Origin: CAYLLT01 sp964548565 | GTDB lineage: Bacteria; Planctomycetota; Phycisphaerae; UBA1845; PWPN01 | Length of the DNA: 40,985 nucleotides | Reading direction: 5' to 3' | NCBI GenBank assembly: GCA_964548565.1 | Contig: CAZJTF010000012.1 | Span: forward strand, 1 to 40,985 | In this document: positions 7,357-23,096 of the stretch, one piece after another | How the letters are laid out: every line of letters starts with the position of its first letter | Position numbering within the stretch: the stretch's first letter is position 1 | Translations under genes and position numbers: made by a program | The notes under the pieces: model-generated | The model's database searches: none | Told to the model about the DNA's origin: nothing | What the model saw: the letters and a program-made list of their open reading frames with translations, nothing else

Positions 7357-8801
7357 GCCAGGCCGTCGCCGACCCCGTGGCCGCCTTTGATCGTCGCACA
7401 GCGCTGGCCCTCGCCAACGCCCGCCTGCAGCGTGCGATGGACAAGGGAGCCCGCCATCAGGACGGGAACCGGCGCATTGCGATGCCGGAACTGCCCGATC
7501 CCCTGGCGGCCCGCACGCTCGCATCGCGCATCAAGGACCACACGCTCCAGAATCTCGACCGTTATCTCGAGCAGCTCGTCGCCAGTGTTGAACGCAACGG
7601 CGGACAGGTGCACTTCGTACGCACCGCCGACGAGGCGCGGGCGGTGATCGCCGGCATCGGCCGGGCCGCCGGCGTGCACCGGATCGTCAAGAGCAAGTCG
7701 ATGGTCAGCGAGGAGATCGAGCTGAACCACTACCTGGAGGAGGAAGGCTTCGAGGTGGTGGAGACCGATCTCGGCGAGTACATCCTCCAGATCGGGAACG
7801 ACAAGCCGTCGCACCTGGTCGCGCCGGTCATCCACAAGACGCGCGAGGACATCGCGGAGCTCTTTGCCGACAAGCTGGGCACGGTACCGGACGCGGACCC
7901 CCAGACGCTCACGGCGGCGGCCCGCGCGGTGCTGCGCGAGAAGTTCCGCACTGCGGACATGGGCATCACCGGCGTGAATTTCGCCGTGGCCGAGACCGGT
8001 ACGATCTGCCTGGTGACGAACGAAGGCAACGGGCGCTTCTGCACGTCGCGCCCGCGGGTTGTCGTCTCGCTCATGGGAATGGAAAAGGTGATTCCGCGGA
8101 TGACGGACCTGGCGCTGTTCCTGAAGCTGCTCGGCAAGAGCGCGACAGGCCAGCGCATCACCTGCTACACGACGCTGATGACCGGCCCGCGGCGCCCGGG
8201 CGACTTCGACGGGCCCGAGGAGTACCACCTCGTCATCATGGATCGCGGGCGCACGGACATTCTCGGCGGCAAGTACCGGCAGACGCTCCGGTGCATCCGC
8301 TGTGGTGCCTGCCTGAACGCCTGCCCGGTGTATCGCAAGATCGGCGGCCATGCATACGGCAGTGTGTATCCGGGGCCGATCGGGAAGCTGATTACGCCGC
8401 TGCTCAACAGCCGTGATCAGTTCGAGTACCTTCCGCTCGCTTCCAGCCTGTGCGGCGCGTGCTTCGAGGCGTGCCCGGTGCGCATCGATATTCCCTCGCT
8501 GCTGATCCAGATGCGCAGCGACCTGGCCCGCGACGGGCGGATGTCGCGCCTGTACGCTCTCGGCTTCAAGATGTGGAAGATCGGCATGAGTTCGGCCTTC
8601 CTCTACCACTGGGGCGCGAAGATGGGACGGGTGTTCCTCAAGCCGATCACGCGCGACGGCTGGATCCGGTGGCTGCCGGGCCTGGCCGGCGGCTGGACGG
8701 ACCACCGCGACTTACCGGCGATGGACCGGCGCCCGTTCCGCGAGCGCTGGGACGAACTGCAGCAGGAACTGGCGGCAGAGGAACGTGGATCCACGAGATA
8801 G
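7353..8801 (+). CDS. lutB: L-lactate utilization Fe-S oxidoreductase LutB
   Basis: A 482-residue protein with the LutB arrangement: an N-terminal domain of the LutC/YkgG-like fold (for example KSKSMVSEEIELN and TGVNFAVAETGTI) followed by two 4Fe-4S motifs, CIRCGACLNACPVY near residues 313-326 and CGACFEACPVRIDIP near 368-382. It carries electrons within the LutABC lactate-oxidising complex. The start at 7353 overlaps the lutA stop by four bases, implying translational coupling. Length and domain order match the family and no key cysteine is missing. Confidence 0.93.
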   Translation: MSQAVADPVAAFDRRTALALANARLQRAMDKGARHQDGNRRIAMPELPDPLAARTLASRIKDHTLQNLDRYLEQLVASVERNGGQVHFVRTADEARAVIAGIGRAAGVHRIVKSKSMVSEEIELNHYLEEEGFEVVETDLGEYILQIGNDKPSHLVAPVIHKTREDIAELFADKLGTVPDADPQTLTAAARAVLREKFRTADMGITGVNFAVAETGTICLVTNEGNGRFCTSRPRVVVSLMGMEKVIPRMTDLALFLKLLGKSATGQRITCYTTLMTGPRRPGDFDGPEEYHLVIMDRGRTDILGGKYRQTLRCIRCGACLNACPVYRKIGGHAYGSVYPGPIGKLITPLLNSRDQFEYLPLASSLCGACFEACPVRIDIPSLLIQMRSDLARDGRMSRLYALGFKMWKIGMSSAFLYHWGAKMGRVFLKPITRDGWIRWLPGLAGGWTDHRDLPAMDRRPFRERWDELQQELAAEERGSTR

Positions 8802-8803
8802 CC

Positions 8804-9457
8804 ATGCTCAAGCCTGACATCAAAGCGAAAGAACGGTTCCTCGGTCGCGTGCGGCAGGCGCTGGCCGACCGCGGCGAGCCGATTCCCCTGCCCGACGGCC
8901 ACGACGTCGCGCGCGTGATCAGCTCCGACGCCGATCCGGTGAAGGTGTTCCTCGAGCGGGCGTCGCAGGCCAAAACGCAGGGCCACCGCGTCGCGGACGA
9001 GAATGCGCTGGTCAGCCGCATCCTCGATATCGCCCGCGAGGCCGGTGCCCGCACCGCCATCGTTCCGGATGACGGTCTGCCCGCGCGTTCGCAGATCTGT
9101 GCCGCGCTCACGGCTGCCGACGTTCAACTGCTCGACCCCGACGACTCGGAAGCCGGTTTTACCGCGGATATCGGCATCACCGGAGCGGCCGGCGGGATTG
9201 CCGAGACCGCGTCCCTCCGGCTGACCAGCGGCGGGGGAGCGCGCCGTCTCGCCAGTCTCGCCGTGCCCGTGCACGTGGGCGTGATCCGGGCCGGAGAGAT
9301 CGCCCACGATCTGCTCGACTGGGCGACGCGCCTTCCGCGCGACATGCCCGCCGCCGAGGTCCTCGTCTCGGCGCCCAGCAAGACGGCCGACATCGAGCTG
9401 ATGCTCGTGATGGGCGTGCACGGTCCGAAGCAGCAGCACATGATCGTGCTTGGATGA
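8804..9457 (+). CDS. lutC: L-lactate utilization protein LutC (YkgG/LUD domain)
   Basis: A 217-residue LUD-domain protein, the third subunit of the lactate oxidation complex. The family's central pattern is visible as DIGITGAAGGIAETASL followed by TSGGGARRLASL and VPVHVGVIRAGEI, close to the end of the protein. It begins two bases after the lutB stop, so lutABC is a compact operon ending here. No lactate permease or LutR-type regulator is adjacent. Function is inferred from family and synteny, both of which agree. Confidence 0.9.
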   Translation: MLKPDIKAKERFLGRVRQALADRGEPIPLPDGHDVARVISSDADPVKVFLERASQAKTQGHRVADENALVSRILDIAREAGARTAIVPDDGLPARSQICAALTAADVQLLDPDDSEAGFTADIGITGAAGGIAETASLRLTSGGGARRLASLAVPVHVGVIRAGEIAHDLLDWATRLPRDMPAAEVLVSAPSKTADIELMLVMGVHGPKQQHMIVLG

Positions 9458-9613
9458 AGCACTGCTCACTTCCGACTGCGTGATGTCCGGTTCAAGTGCG
9501 CGGCCGCCAAATTGCCCCGCCCCCCTCGGCGACGCCTTGCTCTCGTCTGTTCGATTTGCTCCAATGGGACCTTCGCCGGGTGTTGCCGTATTCTCGTGGC
9601 CGGAGAGCAGATC

Positions 9614-10594
9614 ATGGATTCAGACTCCTTCCGGAGTTCCCTGTCCCGACGTGGCTTCCTCGGGAGCATCGCCGGTGGCGCCGCAACGCTGATTGCCGGG
9701 CGTGGCGCCGCGGCCGCTGCCGGTTCTGATCACCGGGAGGGCTTCCGCTTTGTTCACCTCACCGACATCCACGTTCAGCCGGAGCTTCGCGCCGGGGAGG
9801 GCCTGCGGCAGTGCCTTCGCACCGTGCACGAACTGACGCCCCGGCCCGACTTCATTCTCACCGGCGGCGACCTCGTCATGGACGTGCTGGGCGCGAGCGA
9901 AGGTCGTGCCAGGCAGTTGTTCGATCTCTACACCGGAATCTGCCGTGACAGCGACATCCCGATCCGGCAGTGCATCGGAAACCACGATGTCTTCGGCTGG
10001 GCCGCATCGAGCAAAGTGTCAAAGCAGCACGCCGGGTACGGCAAAGCGATGGTGCGCGACCGTCTCGGTCTCGAGCGGACCACCTACAGCTTTGACCACA
10101 AGGGCTGGCACTTTTGCGTAGTGGACAGCATCCAGCCCCGCCGGGAAGGCGGATACGAGGGCGGGATCAGCGACGAGGACATGGACTGGCTGAAGCGGGA
10201 CCTCGCCCCCGCCGGCCATCGCCCGAAAATCATGTGCATGCATATTCCGGTTCTGACGGTGACGATCTTCCGCGCGGTGGACGCCACGAACAAGCCGAAT
10301 ATCGAGCTGTCGAAGAGCCGGATGTGCCGCAACACCGCTCCCATTCTCGACATGCTGCGCACGAACCGCGTGAACCTTGTCCTCTCGGGACACAATCACC
10401 AGAACGAGCGGCTGCAGTTCGATCACACCACGCACATCGAGGACGGTGCGGTCTCGGGTGCGTGGTGGAGGGGTTCCCATCACGGCAATCCCGAAGGGTT
10501 CGGTATCATGGATGTCCGCCCGGACGGCACGTTCGAGCACCGCTACCAGACATACGGCTGGAAGGCGGAGCCGCCGCCAAAGACAAAGCCGTAG
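9614..10594 (+). CDS. Tat-exported calcineurin-like metallophosphoesterase
   Basis: A 326-residue protein with a twin-arginine signal (SLSRRGFLGSIAGG, then an Ala-rich stretch), so export in folded form is expected. The dinuclear-metal phosphoesterase motifs appear in order: DIH (VHLTDIHVQP), GD (LTGGDLVMD), GNHD (CIGNHDVFGW), a conserved His (CMHIPV) and GHNH (VLSGHNHQNE). It should hydrolyse a phosphoester in the periplasm; the substrate cannot be deduced. The start at 9614 places the signal peptide correctly and has CGGAGAG several bases upstream. The next gene begins 15 bp downstream and is probably co-transcribed. Confidence 0.92.
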   Translation: MDSDSFRSSLSRRGFLGSIAGGAATLIAGRGAAAAAGSDHREGFRFVHLTDIHVQPELRAGEGLRQCLRTVHELTPRPDFILTGGDLVMDVLGASEGRARQLFDLYTGICRDSDIPIRQCIGNHDVFGWAASSKVSKQHAGYGKAMVRDRLGLERTTYSFDHKGWHFCVVDSIQPRREGGYEGGISDEDMDWLKRDLAPAGHRPKIMCMHIPVLTVTIFRAVDATNKPNIELSKSRMCRNTAPILDMLRTNRVNLVLSGHNHQNERLQFDHTTHIEDGAVSGAWWRGSHHGNPEGFGIMDVRPDGTFEHRYQTYGWKAEPPPKTKP

Positions 10595-10609
10595 TGCGTG
10601 GAGGCCCCC

Positions 10610-11410
10610 GTGGCCGCTCCAAGACCTGCAGCGTGCGTAACTCTTCAGCTGCTTCTGCTGGCGACGGGGTGCGCTGCGACGACGCGGGTCGACGCGCCGG
10701 ATGCCTCGCGTTTCACGCTGGATCGCGGCGGCATCACGCGTGGCGACCGATCGCGGCGCGAGCTGGCACTGGTCTTCACCGGTGGAGATTACGGCGAAGG
10801 CAGCAGCCATATCCTGGACGTCCTGCATCGCCGGCGCGTGCAGGCGGGCTTCTTCGTGACGGGTGACTTTCTCCGCAAACCCGGGCACGACGACGTCGTC
10901 CGCCGGATGGTGGCGGAGGGGCATTACGTCGGGCCTCACTCCGACCGCCACCTGCTGTACGCACCATGGGACGACCGCGACCGCTCGCTCGTGACGCAGG
11001 AGGAATTCCGAGCGGACCTGGCCCGCAACATCGCGGATCTGCGAAGCCTCGGCGCATTGAGGGATGCCGGCCCGGTGTATTTCATCCCGCCATACGAGTG
11101 GTATAACGCCCGGCAGGTCGCGTGGGCGCGGGACATGGGTGTGACGCTCTTCAACTTCAGCCCCGGGAGCGGATCGAACCGCGATTATGTGCCCGAGGGC
11201 GAACCGCGGTTCGTCCCCTCTCGCACGATCCTTGCGGACATCCTGGCGTACGAGCGCAATGACTCGGATGGCTTGAACGGGTTCATTCTGCTCCTGCACG
11301 TCGGGGCAGACCGACGGGACAAAATGTTCCTCCTGCTCGAGTCTCTTCTGGATGAGCTGGCTGCCCGCGGGTACGGGTTCGTGCGGATTGACCGCCTCCT
11401 GGACGGCTGA
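10610..11410 (+). CDS. Polysaccharide-deacetylase-like lipoprotein (NodB fold)
   Basis: A 266-residue protein starting with a lipoprotein signal (LLLLATGC, lipobox cysteine about residue 21). The NodB-type deacetylase fold shows through FTGGDYGEGS (motif 1, Asp kept), GPHSDRHLLY (the HSxxH metal site of motif 2), FIPPYEWYN (motif 3) and LLHVG near the C-terminus (motif 5). It should act on an acetylated glycan at the membrane surface. A GTG at 10610 with a perfect GGAGG (10600-10604) six bases upstream is the best start. Motif 1 differs from the usual TFDDG, so activity may be altered. Probably transcribed with the phosphoesterase gene. Confidence 0.85.
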   Translation: MAAPRPAACVTLQLLLLATGCAATTRVDAPDASRFTLDRGGITRGDRSRRELALVFTGGDYGEGSSHILDVLHRRRVQAGFFVTGDFLRKPGHDDVVRRMVAEGHYVGPHSDRHLLYAPWDDRDRSLVTQEEFRADLARNIADLRSLGALRDAGPVYFIPPYEWYNARQVAWARDMGVTLFNFSPGSGSNRDYVPEGEPRFVPSRTILADILAYERNDSDGLNGFILLLHVGADRRDKMFLLLESLLDELAARGYGFVRIDRLLDG

Positions 11411-11498
11411 ACAGGATCACGTTTCCTGCCCGGCGGATTTTCGCTGTGCCGTCGCGGTTTCGGTGCAATGGCACAGTTCTCTCGCGCCTTGATGGCAG

Positions 11499-11972
11499 GT
11501 GCGGCCACGGGACGTCCTCGCAGACATGCACGCGATGTTCGGCACCCATGCCGTCCGCGGGAACCAGCGACTCACGATCCGCGAAGGGGCCGATAACGAG
11601 CCATTTGAGACGGATGTCGGGCTGCTGACGCGGGTGCGGTCGAACATGCTCACGAATGCCTTTGAAGCAGGCTCCGCAGATGACGAGGTCCGGCTGGAGG
11701 TCGAAACCTCGCCGGACTGCATCGACTTCAGCGTCTGGAACGCTGCGTCTATTCCGCAGGCCGTGCAGTTCCGGGTTTTTCAGCGGTATTTCAGCACGAA
11801 AGAGGGCGTGTCCCGCGGCCTCGGCACTTTTGCCATGAAACTGGTCGGCGAGAGCCTCCTCGGTGGTTCCGTCAGCTTCACCAGCAGTGAAAAAGCGGGA
11901 ACAACGTTCCGGCTCCGTCTCCCGCGCCGGCATCCGGCCGGCGCCGGCGCCCCATTCATGCCGCGTGGCTGA
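11499..11972 (+). pseudogene. Histidine-kinase ATPase domain fragment (no phosphoacceptor part)
   Basis: The frame encodes essentially only a HATPase_c domain: an N-box-like stretch (LTRVRSNMLTNAFEAG), a G1-like region (DFSVWNAASIP), an F-box-like VFQRYFSTKEG, a G2-like SRGLGTFAMKLV and the closing GTTFRLRLP. The expected dimerisation helix with the phosphoacceptor His is absent and an in-frame TGA lies at 11490-11492, nine bases before the GTG. The N-box has Asn, so ATP binding is conceivable. I read it as the 3' remnant of a sensor kinase gene. It could instead be a free-standing ATPase-domain protein with a weakly supported start. No partner response regulator is adjacent. Confidence 0.6.
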
Positions 11973-12097
11973 ATCGAGCCCAGAACCCCCGCGGCCCCGC
12001 ACTTCCTGAGTGAGCTCATGCCTCCCGATAGCCGACAAGACCAGTGAGGCCGTGCGCGCGTGTCGGACGCCTCCGGTTCAATATCGGACCCTTGCCC

Positions 12098-14604
12098 ATG
12101 ACGATGCTTCAGACCGAGCCAGCACTCGCCCGCGACGGGCGACGAGGCGTGGACGTCGATTCCCTCAAGCAGTCATTCTTCAACCATGTCCAGTTCACGC
12201 TGGCGAAGGTGCCGGCGGCCGCGACGTGTCACGATCTGTTCGTCGCTCTGGCGATGACCGTGCGGGACCGCCTCATCGAGCGGTGGATCGCCACGCGACG
12301 TGCCTACTATGAGCGTCGCGACACCAAGCGGGTCTACTACCTCTCGATGGAGTTTCTCATCGGGCGGACGCTCGGCAACAGCCTGGTCAACCTGAACGTG
12401 TATGACGAGTGCTACCAGGCGCTCGAAGAGCTGGGCTACGACCTCGAGGAGATCCGCGAAATCGAAGAGGACGCGGGGCTGGGCAACGGCGGCCTCGGGC
12501 GTCTGGCGGCCTGCTTCCTGGACTCCATGGCGACGCTGGAACTGCCCGGCTACGGTTATGGCATCCGCTACGATTACGGCATGTTCCACCAGCGGATCCG
12601 CGACGGGCACCAGGTCGAGGAGCCCGACGACTGGCTCCGCCTGGGCAACCCCTGGGAGATCGTCCGTCCCGAGCACACGTTCCGCATCCAGTACTACGGG
12701 CGTTCCGAGTGTTACACGGACGACGAGGGCCGGCAGCGGTTCCGCTGGGTCGATACGCAGGATATTCTGGCGTTGCCGTTCGATACGCCCGTGCCGGGCC
12801 ACGCGACCAGCACGTGCAATACCCTGCGGCTCTTCTCCGCCCGGAGCACGCGCGACTTCGACCTGTCGTACTTCAACCACGGCGACTACATGCGGGCGTG
12901 CGAGGAGAAAGCCCGGGCGGAGAACATCACGAAGGTTCTCTACCCGAAGGAGGACATGCCGCAGGGACGCGAACTGCGACTCAAGCAGGAATTCCTGCTC
13001 GTGTCGGCCTCGCTGCAGGACATCCTCGGGCGCTTCCTCCGCCAGAATGACAACCTGCACCTGCTGCCGGAGTGGGCGGCCATCCAGTTGAACGACACGC
13101 ACCCGGCCCTGGCGATCCCCGAGCTGATGCGCCTCCTGATGGACGTGCACGGGCTCGGCTGGGAGGAGGCGTGGAATATCACCGTCCGGACGTTCGCGTA
13201 CACCAATCACACGGTGATGCCCGAGGCGCTCGAGAAGTGGCCCGTCTGGCTGATGGGCGGCTCCTGCCGCGGCACCTGCAGATCATCTACGAGATCAATC
13301 ACCGCTTTCTCAAGCAGGTGGCGCGGCGCTTCCCCAGTGACGCTCAGCGCATCATCGGAATGTCGCTGATCGAGGAGGGGCACGAGCCGAAGGTCCGCAT
13401 GGCGAACCTGGCGGTTGTCGGCAGCCATTCCGTGAACGGTGTTTCGGCGCTGCACACGCAGATCCTCTGCCGCGAACTGTTTCGCGATTTCGACGAGTTC
13501 TTCCCCGGGCGCTTCAACAACAAGACCAACGGGATTACGCAACGGCGATGGCTGCGCAAGGCGAACGCGCCGCTTGCGTACCTGATCTCCGACGCCATCG
13601 GCGACGGCTGGGTGCGCGACCTCGAACAGCTCCGGCGGCTGACGCCGCTCGCGGACGATGCGGAGTTCCGCGGGCGCTGGCACGAGGTCAAGCGGCTCAA
13701 CAAGGAGCGCCTGGCGGCGTACGTGCGGCGGGAGCAGGGACTGCGGCTCGACGCGGACACCCTGTTCGACTGCCAGGTGAAGCGGCTGCACGAGTACAAG
13801 CGGCAACTGCTCAACGTGCTGCACGTGATCACGCTGTACAACCGCATCAAGGCGGGAAAAGCGGGGGTGATGGCGCCGCGGACGGTGCTCTTCGCCGGGA
13901 AAGCGGCGCCGGGATACTGGCCGGCGAAGCTCACGATCAAGCTCGTGGGGGCGCTGGCCGACGTGGTGAACCGCGATCCGGCGACGCGCGGGCTGCTGCG
14001 TGTCGCATTCCTCGAGAATTACCGCGTGTCGCTGGCCGAACGGATCTTTCCCGCGTCGGATCTCTCGCAGCAGATATCGACGGCGGGCATGGAAGCGTCC
14101 GGGACCGGGAACATGAAGTTCGCGCTCAACGGGGCGCTGACCATCGGAACCCTCGACGGTGCGAACATCGAGATGCTCGAGCACATCGGGGCCGAACACA
14201 TGTTCATCTTCGGGCTCACCGCCGAGGGCGTCCGTGCACAACGCGCGGCGGGTTACGACCCGTGGGCGATCTGTGAAGCGAACCCGGAGCTGCGGCAGGC
14301 CATCGATCAGCTCGCAGGGAACGTCTTCTGCCCGAACGAGCCGGGGCTCTTCCAGGTGCTGCTCGACGGGTTGTTCCGCCACGGCGATCCGTACATGGTG
14401 ATCGCGGATTACGCGTCTTACGTTGACTGCCAACAGAAGGTGGATGCGGCCTGGCTCGATCGTGAGCGGTGGGTCCGCGCGTCGATCCTGAACACGGCCG
14501 CCATGGGCTGGTTCTCGAGCGACCGCACGATCCGCGAGTACGCCCGCGAGATCTGGAACGTCGAGCCCGTGCCCGTGCGCGTCAACGTGGAGGGATCTCT
14601 GTGA
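12098..14604 (+). CDS. glgP: Glycogen/maltodextrin phosphorylase, interrupted by a one-base frameshift near 13256
   Basis: A GT35 phosphorylase that releases glucose-1-phosphate from glycogen or maltodextrin with pyridoxal phosphate. The 5' frame (12098 to about 13257) carries YYLSMEFLIGRTLGNSL, DAGLGNGGLGRLAACFLDS and IQLNDTHPALAIPELMR. The 3' frame (from 13258) continues with RLLPRHLQIIYEIN and holds the PLP lysine in GTGNMKFALNGALTIGTLDG. The conserved sequence runs straight across the junction if one G is restored in the GGG run at 13255-13257 (ATG GGG CGG), giving about 835 residues, normal for the family. As printed, the 5' frame terminates at 13369. Because both halves look fully conserved, a sequencing error or very recent mutation is likely. 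The start at 12098 lacks a strong Shine-Dalgarno. Confidence 0.92.
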
Positions 14605-14966
14605 TTGCCGATGAAGTGCTTGTCCTCACCCCGGAACGCATCCGATCATGGCTCGCCAGCCACGCGGCCGAAGGAAGCTGCGCGGTCCAGCAGGAGCGAC
14701 GGCTCGCTCCGCGCTGGCCGCTGGGTGGCGTGGTCGAACTCTGGCCCGCCGGGACGCCCAGCCGCGGATCGTGCTTCGCGACGTGCCGGGACATGAGTGA
14801 AACGGGTTTGGGACTGATCTGCAGCCGCCGATTTGCTCCCGGGACGCGCGTGGAGATCGCGATCTACCAGAGCGACGCCGCCCTGCACGGGTTCGGGCTG
14901 GTCCGGCACTGCAGGCAGGACGGGGCCGAGTACCTGGTGGGGATCGAATTCCTGTTCAACGACTGA
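14601..14966 (+). CDS. PilZ-domain protein
   Basis: A 121-residue protein with a PilZ domain, the common c-di-GMP receptor. The two binding motifs are visible: an Arg-rich RRLAPR near residues 33-38 and DMSETGLGL near 67-75 (D/NxSxxG). The GTG start overlaps the glgP stop as GTGA and has GGAGGG five to six bases upstream, so expression is probably coupled to the phosphorylase. That would link c-di-GMP to glycogen use, which is inference. The 3' end overlaps the convergent kinase gene by 11 bp. Confidence 0.85.
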   Translation: MIADEVLVLTPERIRSWLASHAAEGSCAVQQERRLAPRWPLGGVVELWPAGTPSRGSCFATCRDMSETGLGLICSRRFAPGTRVEIAIYQSDAALHGFGLVRHCRQDGAEYLVGIEFLFND

Positions 14967-16749
14967 CCGGGTGCGCTACCGGCAGCGCGTCGGGTGTGGG
15001 GCCGGAGCGTGACTCCTTGACGGAGCTTGCGCGTTCCCCGTCGGGATTCGGGAACCAGAGGTGGAAGGTCGTGCCCCGGCCCGGCTCGCTTTCCACGTCG
15101 ATGGTGCCACCGTGATCCGAAATGATGCTGTGGGCGATGCTCAGCCCCAGCCCCGTGCCCCCCTGGTTTTGCCGCGTCGAGTAGAACGGATCAAAGATGT
15201 AGGCCAGTTTCTCCCGCGGGATGCCTCGTCCCGTGTCGCTGATGCTCAGACGGACCCCGCCGGGTCCCGATGTCGTCGAGAGCCGGACGGTCACCTCCCC
15301 GTCCGCCGCCTGCACCGCATTCTGAATCAGGTTGATCAGCACCTGCTCGATCTGCGTTGGGTTGATCAGCAGCTCGGGCAGGTCCGGCTCGGTTTCGGCG
15401 CGGATCACCAGGTTCGCCGCTTGAGTGTAGGTCCGCGCCAGCGCGACGGAGCGGTGCACAAGGTCATTGAGCTGGTGCGGCGATTTCGGCGTCTTCTCTT
15501 CCTTGGCGAACCGCAGCACGTTTTTCACGATCGCCCCGCAACGGCGGGCCTCCTTGACGATACCCTCGAGCGTCTCGCGGATGCCGTCGCCGTCGGTCTG
15601 CGGTTCCGACTGCATTTCCATCGCGTACTGCGCCGAGAGCAGGATGGCGTTGATCGGGTTGTTGATCTCGTGCGCGATGCCGGCGGCCAGCGTACCGAGC
15701 GATGCCAGGCGTTCGGAGCGGCGCAGGCGGTCGTGCGAGGCACGCAGCTCCTGGGTCCGCTCGGCGACGAGCTCCTCCAGGCGGTCGCGGTGGCTGGCGA
15801 GCTCCTCTTCCGCACGCTTGCGTTCGCTGATGTCCATGCACACGCCGGCGAGCCGGGGTCGCTGCCGACCGGGGGCAGCAAAGACGCGGCCGCGAACCTC
15901 GACCCAGGCGACCTCGCCCCCTGAGCGGATGATGCGGTGCTCGATGCCGAATTCGCCGCTGCTGTTGTGCACGGCTGACATCAGCGTTTCGAGCACCGTC
16001 GCACGGTCATCCGGGTGCAGGCGGGCCTTGAGTTCCTCGACGGAGCCACTGAACTGGCCGGGCTCGAGGCCGAAGATCCGCTCGAGCGTGGGCGACCAGC
16101 TCATGAGTTGCGATTCGAGGTCCCACTCCCACGCGCCCATGCGTCCGGCTTCGAGCGCGAGGTTCAGGCGCTCCGTGGTCTCGCTCAGCTGGCGCCGGTG
16201 CTCGTTCGCTTCCAGTTCGCGGAGGATCTCGGCCTGCCGTCGGATTTCGCGCGTCTTGCGGAAGAGGTCAACGAACACCGCCACCTTCGCGCGGAGCACC
16301 TCAGGCCGCACCGGCGTGAGAATGTAGTCCACGGCTCCCAGGGCGTACCCCTTGAAGACGTGTGCTTCGTCCGAGAACGCGGTGACGAAGATGATCGGTG
16401 TGTGCGCTGAGCTCCGACGCTGCCGGATGATGGCGGCGGTTTCGAAGCCGTCCATGTCCGGCATGTTGACGTCGAGCAGAATCGCCGCGAACTCCTGTTG
16501 GAGCAGGCACCGCAGCGCCTGGCGCCCGGACGAAGCCTGCACGAGCTTGAGATCCGGCTGTTCGAGAATCGCCGCGAGCGAAACCAGGTTCTCCGGCCGG
16601 TCGTCGACGATCAGAATGTGCACCTGCTCCGGCAACGCATCCGGTGGTGGCCGCTGGCCCCGGGATGAGGCCGCCGGCGCCACGGCATCACGCCGGCTGT
16701 GGTCCGGCATGCTGCCGCCGGAAAACCCGGGGCCGTTCGCCTCGCTCAT
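14956..16749 (-). CDS. Receiver-PAS-histidine kinase (soluble hybrid sensor)
   Basis: A 597-residue cytosolic kinase with no membrane segment. Order: receiver domain at about residues 43-165 (acidic VDD at 48-50, phosphoacceptor Asp93 in LLDVNMPDMDG); PAS fold at about 195-310 (MGAWEWDLESQLMSWSP through the PAC-like DISERKRAEEEL); coiled coil; a kinase domain with phosphoacceptor His360 in AAGIAHEINNPINAI; and HATPase motifs LINLIQNAVQAA, ISDTGRGIP and GTGLGLSIAHSI. In the receiver, the conserved Lys of the KP motif is replaced by Thr (YILTPV, residue 145), which may alter switching. The start has GGAG just upstream. It lies 44 bp after the giant HAMP kinase and is probably co-transcribed with it. 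Confidence 0.92.
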   Translation of the reverse strand: MSEANGPGFSGGSMPDHSRRDAVAPAASSRGQRPPPDALPEQVHILIVDDRPENLVSLAAILEQPDLKLVQASSGRQALRCLLQQEFAAILLDVNMPDMDGFETAAIIRQRRSSAHTPIIFVTAFSDEAHVFKGYALGAVDYILTPVRPEVLRAKVAVFVDLFRKTREIRRQAEILRELEANEHRRQLSETTERLNLALEAGRMGAWEWDLESQLMSWSPTLERIFGLEPGQFSGSVEELKARLHPDDRATVLETLMSAVHNSSGEFGIEHRIIRSGGEVAWVEVRGRVFAAPGRQRPRLAGVCMDISERKRAEEELASHRDRLEELVAERTQELRASHDRLRRSERLASLGTLAAGIAHEINNPINAILLSAQYAMEMQSEPQTDGDGIRETLEGIVKEARRCGAIVKNVLRFAKEEKTPKSPHQLNDLVHRSVALARTYTQAANLVIRAETEPDLPELLINPTQIEQVLINLIQNAVQAADGEVTVRLSTTSGPGGVRLSISDTGRGIPREKLAYIFDPFYSTRQNQGGTGLGLSIAHSIISDHGGTIDVESEPGRGTTFHLWFPNPDGERASSVKESRSGPTPDALPVAHPVSR

Positions 16750-16793
16750 CGCTCTCCTCTCAAATAATCCCGCGAGTACCCGGCCCCGCACGC

Positions 16794-23096
<6,303 letters not shown>

